From positions 551,120-615,119 of the forward strand of contig NZ_LMFH01000005.1 of NCBI RefSeq assembly GCF_001427225.1: a DNA stretch of 64,000 nt, written 5' to 3'. The position numbers and the translations under genes were made by a program. Position 1 is the first letter of the stretch, and each line of letters starts with the position of its first letter. The DNA comes from Lysobacter sp. Root494 (GTDB lineage: Bacteria > Pseudomonadota > Gammaproteobacteria > Xanthomonadales > Xanthomonadaceae). This document shows positions 31,578 through 40,727 of this stretch, piece by piece. The notes under the pieces are model-generated. The model saw only the letters and a list, made by a program, of their open reading frames with translations, was not told the origin of the DNA and searched no databases.

Positions 31578-32212
31578 GAGCGCAGGCGGCGCAGGTCCAG
31601 CTCGCAGCCGAGCAGGAATTCGAAGGCTTCCAGGTGACGGCGCGCTTCGCCCATGTCGCGGCCCCAGGCATACAGGCCATGGCCATCGATCAGGTAGCCC
31701 CACATGCATTGCTTGTCGAGCAGGGCATCGACCTGCGCGGCGAGCGTATGCATGTCCTGCGTGTTCGCGAACACCGGCACGTCGATTTCGGTGTCGTGCG
31801 TGGTGTTGCCGGCGAAGGCCTTCAGCAACTCATAGCCTTCCAGGTGCACGTGTCCCATGCCGGCGAACAGGCGCGAAGCCACGGTCTGGTTATGCGAGTG
31901 CGTGTGCAGCACGCAACCAACTTCGGGGAAGCGCTTGTAGAGCTGGGTGTGGAGCAGGGTTTCGGCGGACGACTTCAGATCGGTGGCAACAGGCTGTCCG
32001 TCCACGTCCACGACCATGATGTCGGCTTCGGTGAGCTTGCCCTTGTCCCGACCAGACACGGTGATCGCCACGTGCCGTTCGTCCATGCGCTGGGAGAAGT
32101 TGCTGCTCGTCGCGGGTGTCCAGCCGCGTTCGGACAGCTCGCGCACGTTGGCGATGATTTCTCCGGCGCACTGCGCCAGGCGCTCGGGGTCGTAGGGCGG
32201 GGGAGGATTCAT
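31574..32212 (-). CDS. mtnB: Methylthioribulose-1-phosphate dehydratase
   Basis: The 212-residue class II aldolase/adducin-family zinc enzyme dehydrates methylthioribulose-1-phosphate in methionine salvage. Zinc ligands H103 and H105 are in VLHTHSHNQ, the catalytic Glu is near E84 in SSAETLLH, and SSNFSQRM is the phosphate-binding region. ATG 32212 is preferred; a TTG two codons upstream is also in frame. The stop lies within the intergenic repeat. mtnA and mtnK are not in the window. Confidence 0.94.
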   Translation of the reverse strand: MNPPPPYDPERLAQCAGEIIANVRELSERGWTPATSSNFSQRMDERHVAITVSGRDKGKLTEADIMVVDVDGQPVATDLKSSAETLLHTQLYKRFPEVGCVLHTHSHNQTVASRLFAGMGHVHLEGYELLKAFAGNTTHDTEIDVPVFANTQDMHTLAAQVDALLDKQCMWGYLIDGHGLYAWGRDMGEARRHLEAFEFLLGCELDLRRLRS

Positions 32213-32263
32213 GCGCAAATTGTATCAACCCCGCTTCGGCGGCATGCCGACGGTGCCATAACG

Positions 32264-32290
32264 GAAAAGCCCGGCCGGAGCCGGGCTTTT
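32264..32290 (-). terminator. Terminator of the amino acid permease
   Basis: AAAAGCCCGGC / GCCGGGCTTTT forms an 11-bp stem with a short loop and T runs on both strands. It lies 20 bases downstream of the permease stop on the - strand and insulates mtnB. Confidence 0.85.
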
Positions 32291-32310
32291 CACACGGACT
32301 GACTGCTGCG

Positions 32311-33828
32311 TTATGGGCCGGTGCTCGGGCCCTCGTGCACCAGCGGATCCGGCGGCAGCTTCTCGATCATGCCGTGCAACAGGTGTTCGTTGCCGGGCGC
32401 CAGGTGGCTGCGGCGCCGGGCGAAGAAGAAGTAGATGGCGAGGCCGAACACGGCCCAGAAGCAGAAGAACTTGATGGTCGGATTCCAGCCGAGGCTGAAG
32501 AACAGCAGCACGCAGCCCGCCATCGCCAGCGGGCCGACGACCCAGATCAGTGGCGTCCGGAAGGGGCGGTGACGGGACGGTTCGGTGATGCGCAGGACCA
32601 TCACGCCCGCGGCCACCATGAAGAACGCGAACAGCGTGCCGGCGTTCGAGATGTCGGCCAGCTCGCCCACCGGGAACAGCGCGGCGAAGAAGGCCACGAA
32701 GATCCCGGTGATCCAGGTGACGATGTACGGCGTGTGGAACTTCGGATGCACGCGCGAGAGGGCTTCGGGCATCAGGCCGTCGCGCGACATCGTGAAGAGG
32801 ATGCGCGTCTGGCCGAACATCATCATCAGCACGACCGAAGGCAGCGCGATGATGGCGGCACCCGCGACCAGGTCACCGATGCGCGGCCAACCGATGTTGC
32901 GCAGCACGAACGCCAGCGGCTCCTTGCTCTGCGAAAGCGGGCCGCCCGGCTGTGCACCCATCGAGCCCACGGCCGTGTAGGCAACCAGCAGGTAGAAGAT
33001 GGTGCAGATCGCCAGCGAGCCGATCAGGCCGATCGGGATGTTGCGGTTGGGGTTCTTCGTTTCTTCCGCGGCGGTGGAAACCGCATCGAATCCGACATAG
33101 GCGAAGAAGATCGAAGCCGCGGCGCCGAGCACGCCCACGCCGGCCAGCGGGGTGCCCCAGCCGTTCGGCAGCATCGGCACGAAGTTCTGGCTTTCCACGG
33201 CGGGGAACGCGAGCAGGACGAAGGCGCTGAGCGCGGCGATCTTGATCATCACCAGCACGGCCGTGACCTTCGCCGATTTCGAAGTGCCGATTGCGAGCAG
33301 CCAGGTCACCACCAGCGCCAGCAGGAAGGCGATGAGGTTGAAGCTGCCCTTTGCCGTGGTGCCGTCGGGAAGCGTGATCGTGTCGAACGGACCGGCCGTG
33401 AGCGCCGCCGGCAGTCCCATGTTGTGTACATGCAGGAAGCCGTTGGCGTAGCCGGACCATCCGACCGACACCGCCCCCGCCGCGACCGCGTATTCCAGGA
33501 TCAGCGCCCAGCCGACCATCCAGGCGATCAGCTCGCCGAGCACGGCATACGAGTACGTATAGGCCGAACCGGACACCGGCACCATCGCGGCGATTTCGGA
33601 GTAGATCAGCGCGGTCAGCGCGCAGACGATGCCCGCGATGATGAACGAGTACATCATGCCGGGACCGGCCTTGTTGGCCGCCACGGCGGTCAGCACGAAG
33701 ATGCCCGTGCCGATGACCGCACCGATGCCGAGCATCGTGAGGTCGAACGCGCCGAGCTGGCGCGTCAGTGCGCGCTTGCCGGCGGTCTCCAGAATCAGGT
33801 CCAGCGGTTTCCTGCGTTGAAACAGCAT
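32311..33828 (-). CDS. APC-family amino acid permease
   Basis: The 505-residue membrane protein has about 12-14 hydrophobic segments. The N-terminal consensus of the amino acid/polyamine/organocation family is clear: LGAFDLTMLGIGAVIGTGIFVLTAVAAN, followed by YSEIAAMVPVSGSAYTYSYAVLGELIAW and FFAYVGFDAVSTAAEETKNPNRNIP. The last two fit the cationic amino acid transporter (CAT)-like subgroup, but the substrate is not certain. The start is ATG 33828 with GGGGGAG upstream; an in-frame extension to 34398 is not credible. It stands as a single transcription unit with its own terminator. Confidence 0.92.
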   Translation of the reverse strand: MLFQRRKPLDLILETAGKRALTRQLGAFDLTMLGIGAVIGTGIFVLTAVAANKAGPGMMYSFIIAGIVCALTALIYSEIAAMVPVSGSAYTYSYAVLGELIAWMVGWALILEYAVAAGAVSVGWSGYANGFLHVHNMGLPAALTAGPFDTITLPDGTTAKGSFNLIAFLLALVVTWLLAIGTSKSAKVTAVLVMIKIAALSAFVLLAFPAVESQNFVPMLPNGWGTPLAGVGVLGAAASIFFAYVGFDAVSTAAEETKNPNRNIPIGLIGSLAICTIFYLLVAYTAVGSMGAQPGGPLSQSKEPLAFVLRNIGWPRIGDLVAGAAIIALPSVVLMMMFGQTRILFTMSRDGLMPEALSRVHPKFHTPYIVTWITGIFVAFFAALFPVGELADISNAGTLFAFFMVAAGVMVLRITEPSRHRPFRTPLIWVVGPLAMAGCVLLFFSLGWNPTIKFFCFWAVFGLAIYFFFARRRSHLAPGNEHLLHGMIEKLPPDPLVHEGPSTGP

Positions 33829-33978
33829 TACGTTCTCCCCCAAAAGCGGTTGACCAGACACACGGTTTCCCGCGTTGGGGCGGTACGTGAGCCGGCCGCA
33901 CCATACCGTGCGGCGCCGCAAAGGCACAAGGTGCGGCTGGCAGGGGCGATAATTGCGTACCCCACGAGCTGCTTGACC

Positions 33979-34572
33979 ATGAACGAGATCGCCGCCACAG
34001 CCGACACGCCTTCCCTGGATGACGCACTGCATCATGCGCTGCGCGACTATGCGCGGCGCTGGCCCGACGAGGCTGCTGCAGTGGATTTGTTTGGCGGCTT
34101 GCTGGCGGATCACGACGCGGCGGATCCGTTCACGCGCGAGCGGCTGGAAGGACACTTCACAGCGTCCTGCTGGCTCGTCGACCGGACAGGCATGCGTGTG
34201 CTGCTCACGCACCACCGCAAGCTCGATCGCTGGTTGCAACTGGGCGGCCACGCCGACGGCGATCGCGATCTGGCGCGCGTGGCGCTGCGGGAGGCGGAGG
34301 AAGAATCGGGGCTGCAGGAGCTGGACGTGGTACGCGAGATCTTCGATCTCGATCGTCACTGGATCCCCGCGCGCGGCGACGTGCCCGGGCACTGGCACTA
34401 CGACGTGCGTTATGTCGTGCGTGCGGGAGCTGACGAGGAATACGTCGTGAGCGACGAGTCACATGATCTCGCGTGGCGCGAAATCGCGGGCATTGCGGAC
34501 GCCGCCGGCGCCGACGAATCCATGCGGCGCATGGCGGGGAAGTGGCTGTCTCGAATCGATCGGTTCGCGTGA
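33979..34572 (+). CDS. NUDIX hydrolase
   Basis: The 197-residue protein has a NUDIX domain (~55-190) with the box starting at GGHADGDRDL and ending REAEEESGL. Compared with the consensus Gx5Ex7REUxEExGU the catalytic REAEEESGL core is complete, but the first Glu position holds Arg. An N-terminal helical part (LDDALHHALRDYARRWPDEAAAVDLF) precedes it. These enzymes cleave nucleoside diphosphates linked to another group; the substrate is unknown. ATG 33979 is chosen; the long in-frame extension to 32335 is a shadow of the permease gene. It is divergent from the permease. Confidence 0.88.
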   Translation: MNEIAATADTPSLDDALHHALRDYARRWPDEAAAVDLFGGLLADHDAADPFTRERLEGHFTASCWLVDRTGMRVLLTHHRKLDRWLQLGGHADGDRDLARVALREAEEESGLQELDVVREIFDLDRHWIPARGDVPGHWHYDVRYVVRAGADEEYVVSDESHDLAWREIAGIADAAGADESMRRMAGKWLSRIDRFA

Positions 34573-34633
34573 AAGCAAGAGGCCAGACGCATATGCGGTC
34601 TGGCCCTGGGTTTGGTCCGCAGCGAACTGCGGA

Positions 34634-35200
34634 TCAGTCGGCGCGACCCGCGAATTCGCCGGTCGTCGTGTTCACCAGTACCTTCTCGCCCGAACCGATG
34701 TATTCGGGAACCATGATCTCGATGCCCGTCGACAGCCTGGCCGGCTTCGGGCGCTTGGTGGCGGTGCCGCCCTTGAGTTCCGGCGGGGTTTCCACGACTT
34801 CGATAGCCACGCTTTGTGGCAGCTGCAACGCGACCGGCTGGTCGTCGATGATCTGCACGTAGCAACCGGTCAGGTCATCGACGATGAAACCTGCGGCATC
34901 GCCGACGACATCCGCGTCGAGCGTGTAGGGCGTGTAGTCCTCGTCGTCGAGGAACACGAAGGCATCGCCGTCCTTGTACGAGAACGTGGCCTCGCGGCGG
35001 CTCAGTTCGACTTCCTTGAGCTCGTCCTCGGCGCCCATGCTGACGTCGAGCTTGTTGCCGCCCGGAACGCTGTACATGGTGAAACGGTACTTCACGTTGC
35101 CGCCGCGGCCTTGCGGCGAGCTGCGCTCGATGTCGCGCACCTGGTACACGCCGTTGTTGTATTCGACAACGTTGCCTTTTTTTACGTCGTAAGCCTTCAT
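34634..35200 (-). CDS. yeiP: Elongation factor P-like protein (EfpL/YeiP)
   Basis: The 188-residue protein has the three-domain EF-P fold and matches YeiP rather than [43 protein letters not shown] and the C-terminal end GRAD. The ribosomal tip loop reads [14 protein letters not shown], with Arg at position 32 where YeiP has an unmodified Arg and EF-P a modified Lys or Arg. It should bind between the P and E sites and rescue ribosomes stalled on proline or similar motifs. It follows the small membrane protein gene at 35205 by four bases. Confidence 0.93.
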   Translation of the reverse strand: MKAYDVKKGNVVEYNNGVYQVRDIERSSPQGRGGNVKYRFTMYSVPGGNKLDVSMGAEDELKEVELSRREATFSYKDGDAFVFLDDEDYTPYTLDADVVGDAAGFIVDDLTGCYVQIIDDQPVALQLPQSVAIEVVETPPELKGGTATKRPKPARLSTGIEIMVPEYIGSGEKVLVNTTTGEFAGRAD

Positions 35201-35204
35201 GGAT

Positions 35205-35489
35205 TCATCTTGAAGTGAGGGATCGGAAGAGACGCTCGTTGACCCACCAGGTCAGCGCGCCCCAGAGCAGTCCGCCGATGGCGCAGAGCGGCATGGCGAT
35301 GCCGAGCAGCATAGGCAGGCGAGGATGATCGGTTCCCAACGTGAGCGTGACCATGACGGCGATCGCCACGGCCATGCTCCCGCCATAGGTCAGCAGCCCG
35401 CGCACCAGTACGAAGCGCGCGAACCCACGGGCACGGATGGCCGGCCATTGTTCGCGGATCCACAACTCGGTGCGCTGGCCGAAGTTCAC
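35205..35489 (-). CDS. Small inner membrane protein of unknown function
   Basis: The 94-residue protein has two predicted membrane segments (about 32-50 [16 protein letters not shown] and 58-78 [19 protein letters not shown]) and a charged N terminus ([17 protein letters not shown]). I recognise no family. The GTG start at 35489 overlaps the stop of the short-chain dehydrogenase gene (GTGA), and the stop is four bases before the EfpL start, so it is probably co-translated with both. Confidence 0.65.
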   Translation of the reverse strand: MNFGQRTELWIREQWPAIRARGFARFVLVRGLLTYGGSMAVAIAVMVTLTLGTDHPRLPMLLGIAMPLCAIGGLLWGALTWWVNERLFRSLTSR

Positions 35490-36256
35490 TTCAGCTGTAG
35501 CCGGGTGGCGCCATCAAGGCGGATGGTCTCGCCATTGAGATAGCGGTTGCCGAGGATGTAGGCGACGAGGTCCGCGAATTCTTCCGGACGTCCGAGCCGC
35601 GACGGGAACGGGATGGTCGCTGCGAGCGACTGCTGCACCGATTCCGGCATGCCATCGACCATCGGCGTCCAGAACACGCCCGGCGCGATGGTCATTACGC
35701 GGATGCCGAAGCGCGAGAGTTCGCGCGCCATTGGCAGGGTCATACCGACCACGCCCCCTTTGCTCGCCGAATACGCGGCCTGGCCGATCTGGCCCTCAAA
35801 GGCGGCGACCGACGCGGTGTTGACGATCACGCCACGCTCGCCGTCTTCGCCGGCTTCGTTGTTCTGCATCACGGAGGCAGCGGCCTTGGCGACGTTGAAG
35901 CTGCCCACCAAGTTGACCATCACCGTCGTCTGGAACTGCGACAGCGGCATCGGGCCTTCCTTGCCGATCACGCGGCCCGCGCCGAGGATGCCCGCGCAGT
36001 TGATTGCCGCATTGAGGCCGCCGAGGAACTGCTTTGCGGCTTCGACATTCGCAGTCACGCCGGCTTCGTTGCTCACGTCCGTCTTGAAGTAGCGCGCGTT
36101 GGCGTCGCCCAGTTCGGCAACAGCGGCGGCAGCCTTGTCATCGTTGACATCGAACAGCGCGACCTTGCCGCCGTTGGCGACGAGATGCTTCGCGACGGCG
36201 AGGCCGAGGCCGGAGACGCCGCCGGTGACGATGGCGCGGACGGTATTGAGCTGCAT
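35486..36256 (-). CDS. Short-chain dehydrogenase, 3-hydroxyacyl-CoA dehydrogenase type 2-like
   Basis: The 256-residue NAD(P)-dependent SDR has the cofactor motif AIVTGGVSGLGLAVA, the NAG-type motif NCAGILGAG, the Ser in VNTASVAAFEGQIGQ and the catalytic YSASK. The overall pattern (SVMQNNEAGEDGERGVIVNTASVAAFEGQIGQAAYS area) closely resembles type II 3-hydroxyacyl-CoA dehydrogenase/17-beta-HSD10, which acts in isoleucine and branched-chain acyl breakdown. The liu genes lie a few kilobases away, consistent but not proof. The start is ATG 36256 (MQLNTVRAIVTGG), with a GTGA overlap to the next gene. Confidence 0.88.
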   Translation of the reverse strand: MQLNTVRAIVTGGVSGLGLAVAKHLVANGGKVALFDVNDDKAAAAVAELGDANARYFKTDVSNEAGVTANVEAAKQFLGGLNAAINCAGILGAGRVIGKEGPMPLSQFQTTVMVNLVGSFNVAKAAASVMQNNEAGEDGERGVIVNTASVAAFEGQIGQAAYSASKGGVVGMTLPMARELSRFGIRVMTIAPGVFWTPMVDGMPESVQQSLAATIPFPSRLGRPEEFADLVAYILGNRYLNGETIRLDGATRLQLK

Positions 36257-36362
36257 GGAGAGTCCCTGAAGGCGGAAAGAGGCGATTTTAGCCGCTCGGG
36301 GGTAGCCGGGCGTACCACGGGCCAAAGCCGCGCGCCGCTGGCCGTGGCGAGCAACGGTTGCT

Positions 36363-37658
36363 TCAGGGCTGGCGAAGCAACACGCCGTCCTTCATCACCA
36401 ATACGGGCTGCTGCAGCGCTTCGATCCGCTCGCTTGGATCGCCGGTGAATGCGACGAGATCGGCGCGCAGTCCTGGCGTGATGCGGCCGATGCGGTCCTG
36501 TTGACGCAGGATTCCTGCGGCCACGCTGGTGCAGGCACGCAGCGCCTGCGCAGGCGTCATTCCCAGCTTTACCAGCCATGTGGGTTCGCGCCAGTTGTCG
36601 CCGTGGCGGAACACGCCCACGTCGCTGCCACAGCCAATGGTCACGCCTGCCGCCAGCGCCCTGCGGAATCCCTGTTCGGCTTCCTGCATCTTCGGCGTCG
36701 GCGGCTGGCCCGGTTGGTAGTGATTGAAGTATTGCTCGGTGGCTTCGACGGCCGTCAGCGTCGGCAGGTAGGCGACACCGCGATCGCGCATCCGGCGGAA
36801 TGTCGCTTCGCTGCCGGCATAACCGTGTTCGATGCTGTCGACGCCGGCTTCGATCGCCATGCGCATGCCCTTGTCGCTGGCGGCGTGCGCAGCCACGGGG
36901 CGTCCCGACAGGTGTGCTGCTTCGACGATCGCCTGCAATTCTCCGGCGGTGAACGTCGGTTGCGCGCTGCCTTCGCTGCCGATGCGGTAATCGGCATAAA
37001 GTTTGATCCAGTCGGCGCCGCGCCCGGCCTGCTCGCGCACGGCGCGCATGGCTTCCTCGCGGCCAGTGACTTCCTGCGCGCCTTGCGGCAACTCGATGTC
37101 GGGACGGAAGCCGCGCGGCGCCGGCCCGTAGCTGCTGCTGGCGACGATGGCGCGAGTCGCGATGAACAGTCGCGGACCGGGAATCAGCCCTTCGTCGATC
37201 GCGCGTTTGATCGAGACATCCGCATAACCGGCGCCTTCGGTACCGAGATCGCGCAGCGTGGTGAAGCCGGCCATCAGCGTGTCACGCGCGTGCCTGGCGG
37301 CGAGCACCGTCCGATACGCCTCCGGTTCCTTCAATACCTGGTCGTTCCAGGCGGCTTCGTTGTACGGATGCAGGAACAGGTGCGAATGCAGGTCGATGAG
37401 GCCGGGCGTCAGCGTGGTGCCCGGCAGGTCGATGCGTCGTGCGCCTGCGGGAACCGAAAGGGTCCGCTCCTCGCCGGCAGCGACGATGACGCCATCGCGT
37501 ACCAGCACCGCCCAACCCGGATGCGCCGGTGCGTCGTCGCCGGTCCATACCTTGTCCGGACGAAGCAGGAACGTCGAAACCGGTGCGCCCGCATGCGCAG
37601 AAAAAACAGCCCCTAGCAGGAGCACGCCAGCGCACACAGTCGCGAGCAAACGCGACAT
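36363..37658 (-). CDS. Secreted metal-dependent amidohydrolase
   Basis: The 431-residue protein starts with a signal peptide (MSRLLATVCAGVLLLGAVFSAHA). The amidohydrolase fold has the HxH pair H91/H93 in GLIDLHSHLF, the bridging Lys in DWIKLYADY, His in VAAHAASDKG and SIEHGYAG, and the Asp in TIGCGSDVGVF. This set is typical of the imidazolonepropionase-like/Xaa-Pro dipeptidase subgroup, many of which hydrolyse peptides with C-terminal proline or arginine. The actual substrate is unknown. It overlaps the upstream GNAT stop (TGATG). Confidence 0.88.
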   Translation of the reverse strand: MSRLLATVCAGVLLLGAVFSAHAGAPVSTFLLRPDKVWTGDDAPAHPGWAVLVRDGVIVAAGEERTLSVPAGARRIDLPGTTLTPGLIDLHSHLFLHPYNEAAWNDQVLKEPEAYRTVLAARHARDTLMAGFTTLRDLGTEGAGYADVSIKRAIDEGLIPGPRLFIATRAIVASSSYGPAPRGFRPDIELPQGAQEVTGREEAMRAVREQAGRGADWIKLYADYRIGSEGSAQPTFTAGELQAIVEAAHLSGRPVAAHAASDKGMRMAIEAGVDSIEHGYAGSEATFRRMRDRGVAYLPTLTAVEATEQYFNHYQPGQPPTPKMQEAEQGFRRALAAGVTIGCGSDVGVFRHGDNWREPTWLVKLGMTPAQALRACTSVAAGILRQQDRIGRITPGLRADLVAFTGDPSERIEALQQPVLVMKDGVLLRQP

Positions 37659-38146
37659 CACAGCTCGCGAAGGTAGTAGGTGTTGCAGCCGCCATGCCCG
37701 GTGCGGCCGCGTGGCGTGCCGATGCGCTTGAAGCCGTGGCGCTCGTAGAGCTGGATCGCGTCGTTCATGCCACTCAGCGTTTCCAGGTAGCAGAAGCGGA
37801 AGCCGCACGAGCGCGCGGCTTCGAGGCAACGCTTGAGCATTTCGCTGCCGATGCCCTGGCCGCGGACGTGCTTGAGGAAATACATCTTCCGCAACTCGCA
37901 GGTGTCCTCGTCGCCACCCGCCAACGGCGCCACGCCGCCACCGCCGACGATCTTGCCTTCGAGTTCCACCACGAAGTAGGCGCTGCGCGGCTGCGAATAA
38001 GCACGTTGCATCCAGTCGACTTCCGGATCGTTGATGGCGAATCCATCGCCGATCGCACCGAATTCCGGCATCACGGTGCGGATGATCGCAGCCACGGCCG
38101 CATCGTCACGGGGTTCGATGGGTCTGATCTTCCAACGGGACAACAT
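37658..38146 (-). CDS. GNAT family N-acetyltransferase
   Basis: The 162-residue protein is a single GNAT domain: IRPIEPRDDAAVAAIIRTVMPEFG at the N terminus, the core YFVVELEGKIVGGGGVAPL, the acetyl-CoA pyrophosphate loop LKHVRGQGIGSEML (R/QxxGxG/A) and YLETLSGMNDAIQLYERHGFKRI. The last ~15 residues (HGGCNTYYLREL) match a subgroup of small GNATs with CxxYYL ends. The substrate is unknown. It directly abuts the c-di-GMP gene upstream (no bases between stop and start) and overlaps the amidohydrolase, so it sits in a run of coupled genes. Confidence 0.86.
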   Translation of the reverse strand: MLSRWKIRPIEPRDDAAVAAIIRTVMPEFGAIGDGFAINDPEVDWMQRAYSQPRSAYFVVELEGKIVGGGGVAPLAGGDEDTCELRKMYFLKHVRGQGIGSEMLKRCLEAARSCGFRFCYLETLSGMNDAIQLYERHGFKRIGTPRGRTGHGGCNTYYLREL

Positions 38147-40717
38147 TCAACGGGGCTCCTTGATGGGTGGATACGCAGCTTGCAGTTCTTCCGAGGTCAG
38201 CCCGGGTGCGAACAGGAAGCCCTGGCCGACCGTGACGCCGAGGTCCAGCAGGAAGCGGCGCTGGCGTTCGGTTTCGATGCCTTCGGCAACGAGGCCAAGA
38301 CCAAGACTGCGCGCGATGCCGGTGACGGCCTGGCAGACCGCGACATCGGACGCGCGATCCGGCACCCCCTGCACGAACAGCTGGCTGAGCTTGAGCCCGT
38401 GTATCGGCAGGCGGCGCAGGTAATTGAGGGCGCTGTAGCCTTCACCGAAGTCGTCGATCGTGAGCACGATGCCCATGTCGCGAAGCGCGGCGAAGGTACG
38501 CACGGTGTCCGGCGCGTCCTCGATCAGCACGCGCTCGGTGAATTCCAGTTCCAGCGCGCTGCCGGGCAGGCCGGATTCGGCGAGGGCGGCGCGCACGTGT
38601 CCGGAGAGATCCTCGCCGAGGAACTGGCGATAGGACACGTTCACGGCGATGCGCTCGAGCTGCAGTCCGCGATCGAGCCAGCGGCGCATCTGCTGGCACG
38701 CTTCGCGCAGGACCCAGCCGCCGATGCCGACGATGTCGCCGGTGGTTTCGGCATGGCTGATGAAATGATCCGGGCGCATTTCGCCGAGCAGGCGATTGTT
38801 CCAGCGGATCAGGGCTTCGGCGCCGACGACCTTGCCGGTTTCGATCTGCACCAGCGGCTGGTAGACGAGGTTGAATTCGTCGTTGATCACCGCGCGGCGC
38901 AGGTGGGTTTCCAGTTGCAGGCGTTGCAGCTGCTGCTCGGCGAGTTCGGCGGTGAAAGCCTGCCAGTCGTTGCGGCCACGGCGCTTGCTGGCGTACATCG
39001 CGACGTCGGCGTTCTGGATCAGCTGCTGCGCGCGGCGGCCGTCGATCGGCGCCTGGGCAATCCCGATGCTGGCGGTGATGCTGAATTCCTCGCCATCCAT
39101 GCGGAAGCTTTCCGAGAAGGCCTCGAGGATCGCGTCGGCAAGGCGTTCTGGTCGCGTGGGTTCGTCGCCGATGGAACAGATCACCAGGAACTCGTCGCCG
39201 CCGAATCGGGCGATAAGCCCCTCGCTGCCGACCGCACGCTGGATGCGGCGCGAAGCGGCCGAAAGCAGGCGATCGCCCGCGGCATGGCCGAGTACGTCGT
39301 TGACGATCTTGAAGCGATCGAGGTCGATATAGAGCACCGCCGCGCGCGCAAGCGTCGCGTCCGACAGGCGTGTCTCGAGTTCTTCCAGCACGGCATCGCG
39401 ATTGAGCAGGCCCGTCAGCGGATCGGTCCGCGCCTGCACGCGCAGGGTTTCTTCGGCCTGCTTGCGCTCGGTGATGTCCTGCAGCGTACCGGTGACGTGC
39501 GTGCTGAGCGGGTCGGCGGTGTCGGCTTCGCCGATCACGCGGACCCAGAACAGATGGCCGTTCGCCTGCCAGCCCTGCAGGTCAAGGTTGAGGCTGCGTC
39601 CGTCCGCGAGCGCGTGGTCGAGCGCCGTGCGCAGGCGGCGGCGATCGGGTTCGCGCAGGCAGGCCATCAGCTCGTCGATGGTGACGGGCGAGGGTTCCTG
39701 GCCGACGATGCGGCGCGCTTCCTCGGTGAGGTACAGCGTGTTCCGTCCGGTGTCCCATTCCCAGCCACCGATATGCGCGAGCGCCTGCGCACGATCGAAC
39801 AACGCGCTGTCGCGCTTGAGTTCGGTCACGTCGGAGAACAGCGAGAGCACCTGTTCGGGGCTGCTCGCGCCGGCGGCGAACTGCGGCACGCACGTCACCG
39901 ACAACCACTTCAGCTGGCGCACGCGCTTGTTGTAGAAGCCGAGCACCGTGCTCTCGACGATCCTGCCGGTCCGCAGGGCATACGTCGCCGGCTGTTCCAT
40001 CTCGGAAACTTCGCGGCCGTGCTCGTCGAAGGTCTGCCAGTTGTCGGCGCGCAGGTCCTCTTCCAGCGTGGCCCCGTCGCGGATTTCCAGGATGCGCATC
40101 GCGGCCGGATTGACGTGGATGATGGTGCCCTGCGCATCGCGGACGACGATGCCCTTGTCGATCGTTTCCATCAGTTCGCGATAGCGCAGCTCCGCTGCAT
40201 GGCGTCCACTGAGATCGCGCGCGACGGCAACGATGCGCATCTTGCCGTCGATGTTGATGCCCGCCGAATGCACTTCCACCGGAAAGCGCGTCCCGTCGGC
40301 GCGCATGTTGGTGACTTCGATGACATAGGTTTCGCCACGGCTCAGCGATTCCCATACCGGACGCAGGTGGTCGCGTGGCAGGTCCGGATTGAGGAACTCG
40401 ATCGGCTTGCCGACGATTTCATCGAGCGTGCGCTGGTACGCCGCCATGCCGGCCTTGTTGACGTCCAGCACCGTGCCGTCCCAATCGATGATGCTGACCG
40501 GATCGGGAACGGCGTCGAAGACTGCGCGGTACCGGCTGCGTTCGACATCGGCGGCCTGGCCGGCTTTGCGCAGTGCATCCCGGGCTTGCAGCAGCAGCGT
40601 GCGCACGTACTCCGGCAGGGAAGCATCGCCGCAGGCTTGCTCGAGAGCCGCAAGGGTGGAAGCCGCATCGGTTTCCGATGCCGGTTCGACGACCCTCAAC
40701 GGCCCCGTGATGTTCAT
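38147..40717 (-). CDS. PAS-PAS-PAS-GGDEF-EAL cyclic di-GMP enzyme
   Basis: The 856-residue soluble protein has three PAS domains (~65-175, 180-295, 300-415), a GGDEF domain (~430-590) with the active loop RFGGDEF, and an EAL domain (~600-850). In the EAL domain EALIRW, the Asn in VNVSYRQF, ELEFTER, IDDFGEGYSALNYLRRLP, the Lys of GLKLSQLFV and AEGIET are present, so the catalytic set looks complete, although the usual LKIDRSFV reads LKLSQLFV. It may make or break c-di-GMP depending on signals sensed by the PAS domains. ATG 40717 follows the liuE stop by ten bases. The 62-residue longer frame to 40903 lies in liuE. Confidence 0.92.
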   Translation of the reverse strand: MNITGPLRVVEPASETDAASTLAALEQACGDASLPEYVRTLLLQARDALRKAGQAADVERSRYRAVFDAVPDPVSIIDWDGTVLDVNKAGMAAYQRTLDEIVGKPIEFLNPDLPRDHLRPVWESLSRGETYVIEVTNMRADGTRFPVEVHSAGINIDGKMRIVAVARDLSGRHAAELRYRELMETIDKGIVVRDAQGTIIHVNPAAMRILEIRDGATLEEDLRADNWQTFDEHGREVSEMEQPATYALRTGRIVESTVLGFYNKRVRQLKWLSVTCVPQFAAGASSPEQVLSLFSDVTELKRDSALFDRAQALAHIGGWEWDTGRNTLYLTEEARRIVGQEPSPVTIDELMACLREPDRRRLRTALDHALADGRSLNLDLQGWQANGHLFWVRVIGEADTADPLSTHVTGTLQDITERKQAEETLRVQARTDPLTGLLNRDAVLEELETRLSDATLARAAVLYIDLDRFKIVNDVLGHAAGDRLLSAASRRIQRAVGSEGLIARFGGDEFLVICSIGDEPTRPERLADAILEAFSESFRMDGEEFSITASIGIAQAPIDGRRAQQLIQNADVAMYASKRRGRNDWQAFTAELAEQQLQRLQLETHLRRAVINDEFNLVYQPLVQIETGKVVGAEALIRWNNRLLGEMRPDHFISHAETTGDIVGIGGWVLREACQQMRRWLDRGLQLERIAVNVSYRQFLGEDLSGHVRAALAESGLPGSALELEFTERVLIEDAPDTVRTFAALRDMGIVLTIDDFGEGYSALNYLRRLPIHGLKLSQLFVQGVPDRASDVAVCQAVTGIARSLGLGLVAEGIETERQRRFLLDLGVTVGQGFLFAPGLTSEELQAAYPPIKEPR

Positions 40718-40727
40718 TTCGATCCCA

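Noticed and set aside
36363..37658. Amidohydrolase as HutI to complete a histidine degradation route
   Set aside because: It carries a signal peptide and groups by motif with secreted Xaa-Pro/imidazolonepropionase-like hydrolases; it is 18 kb from the ammonia-lyase and no hutU is present.
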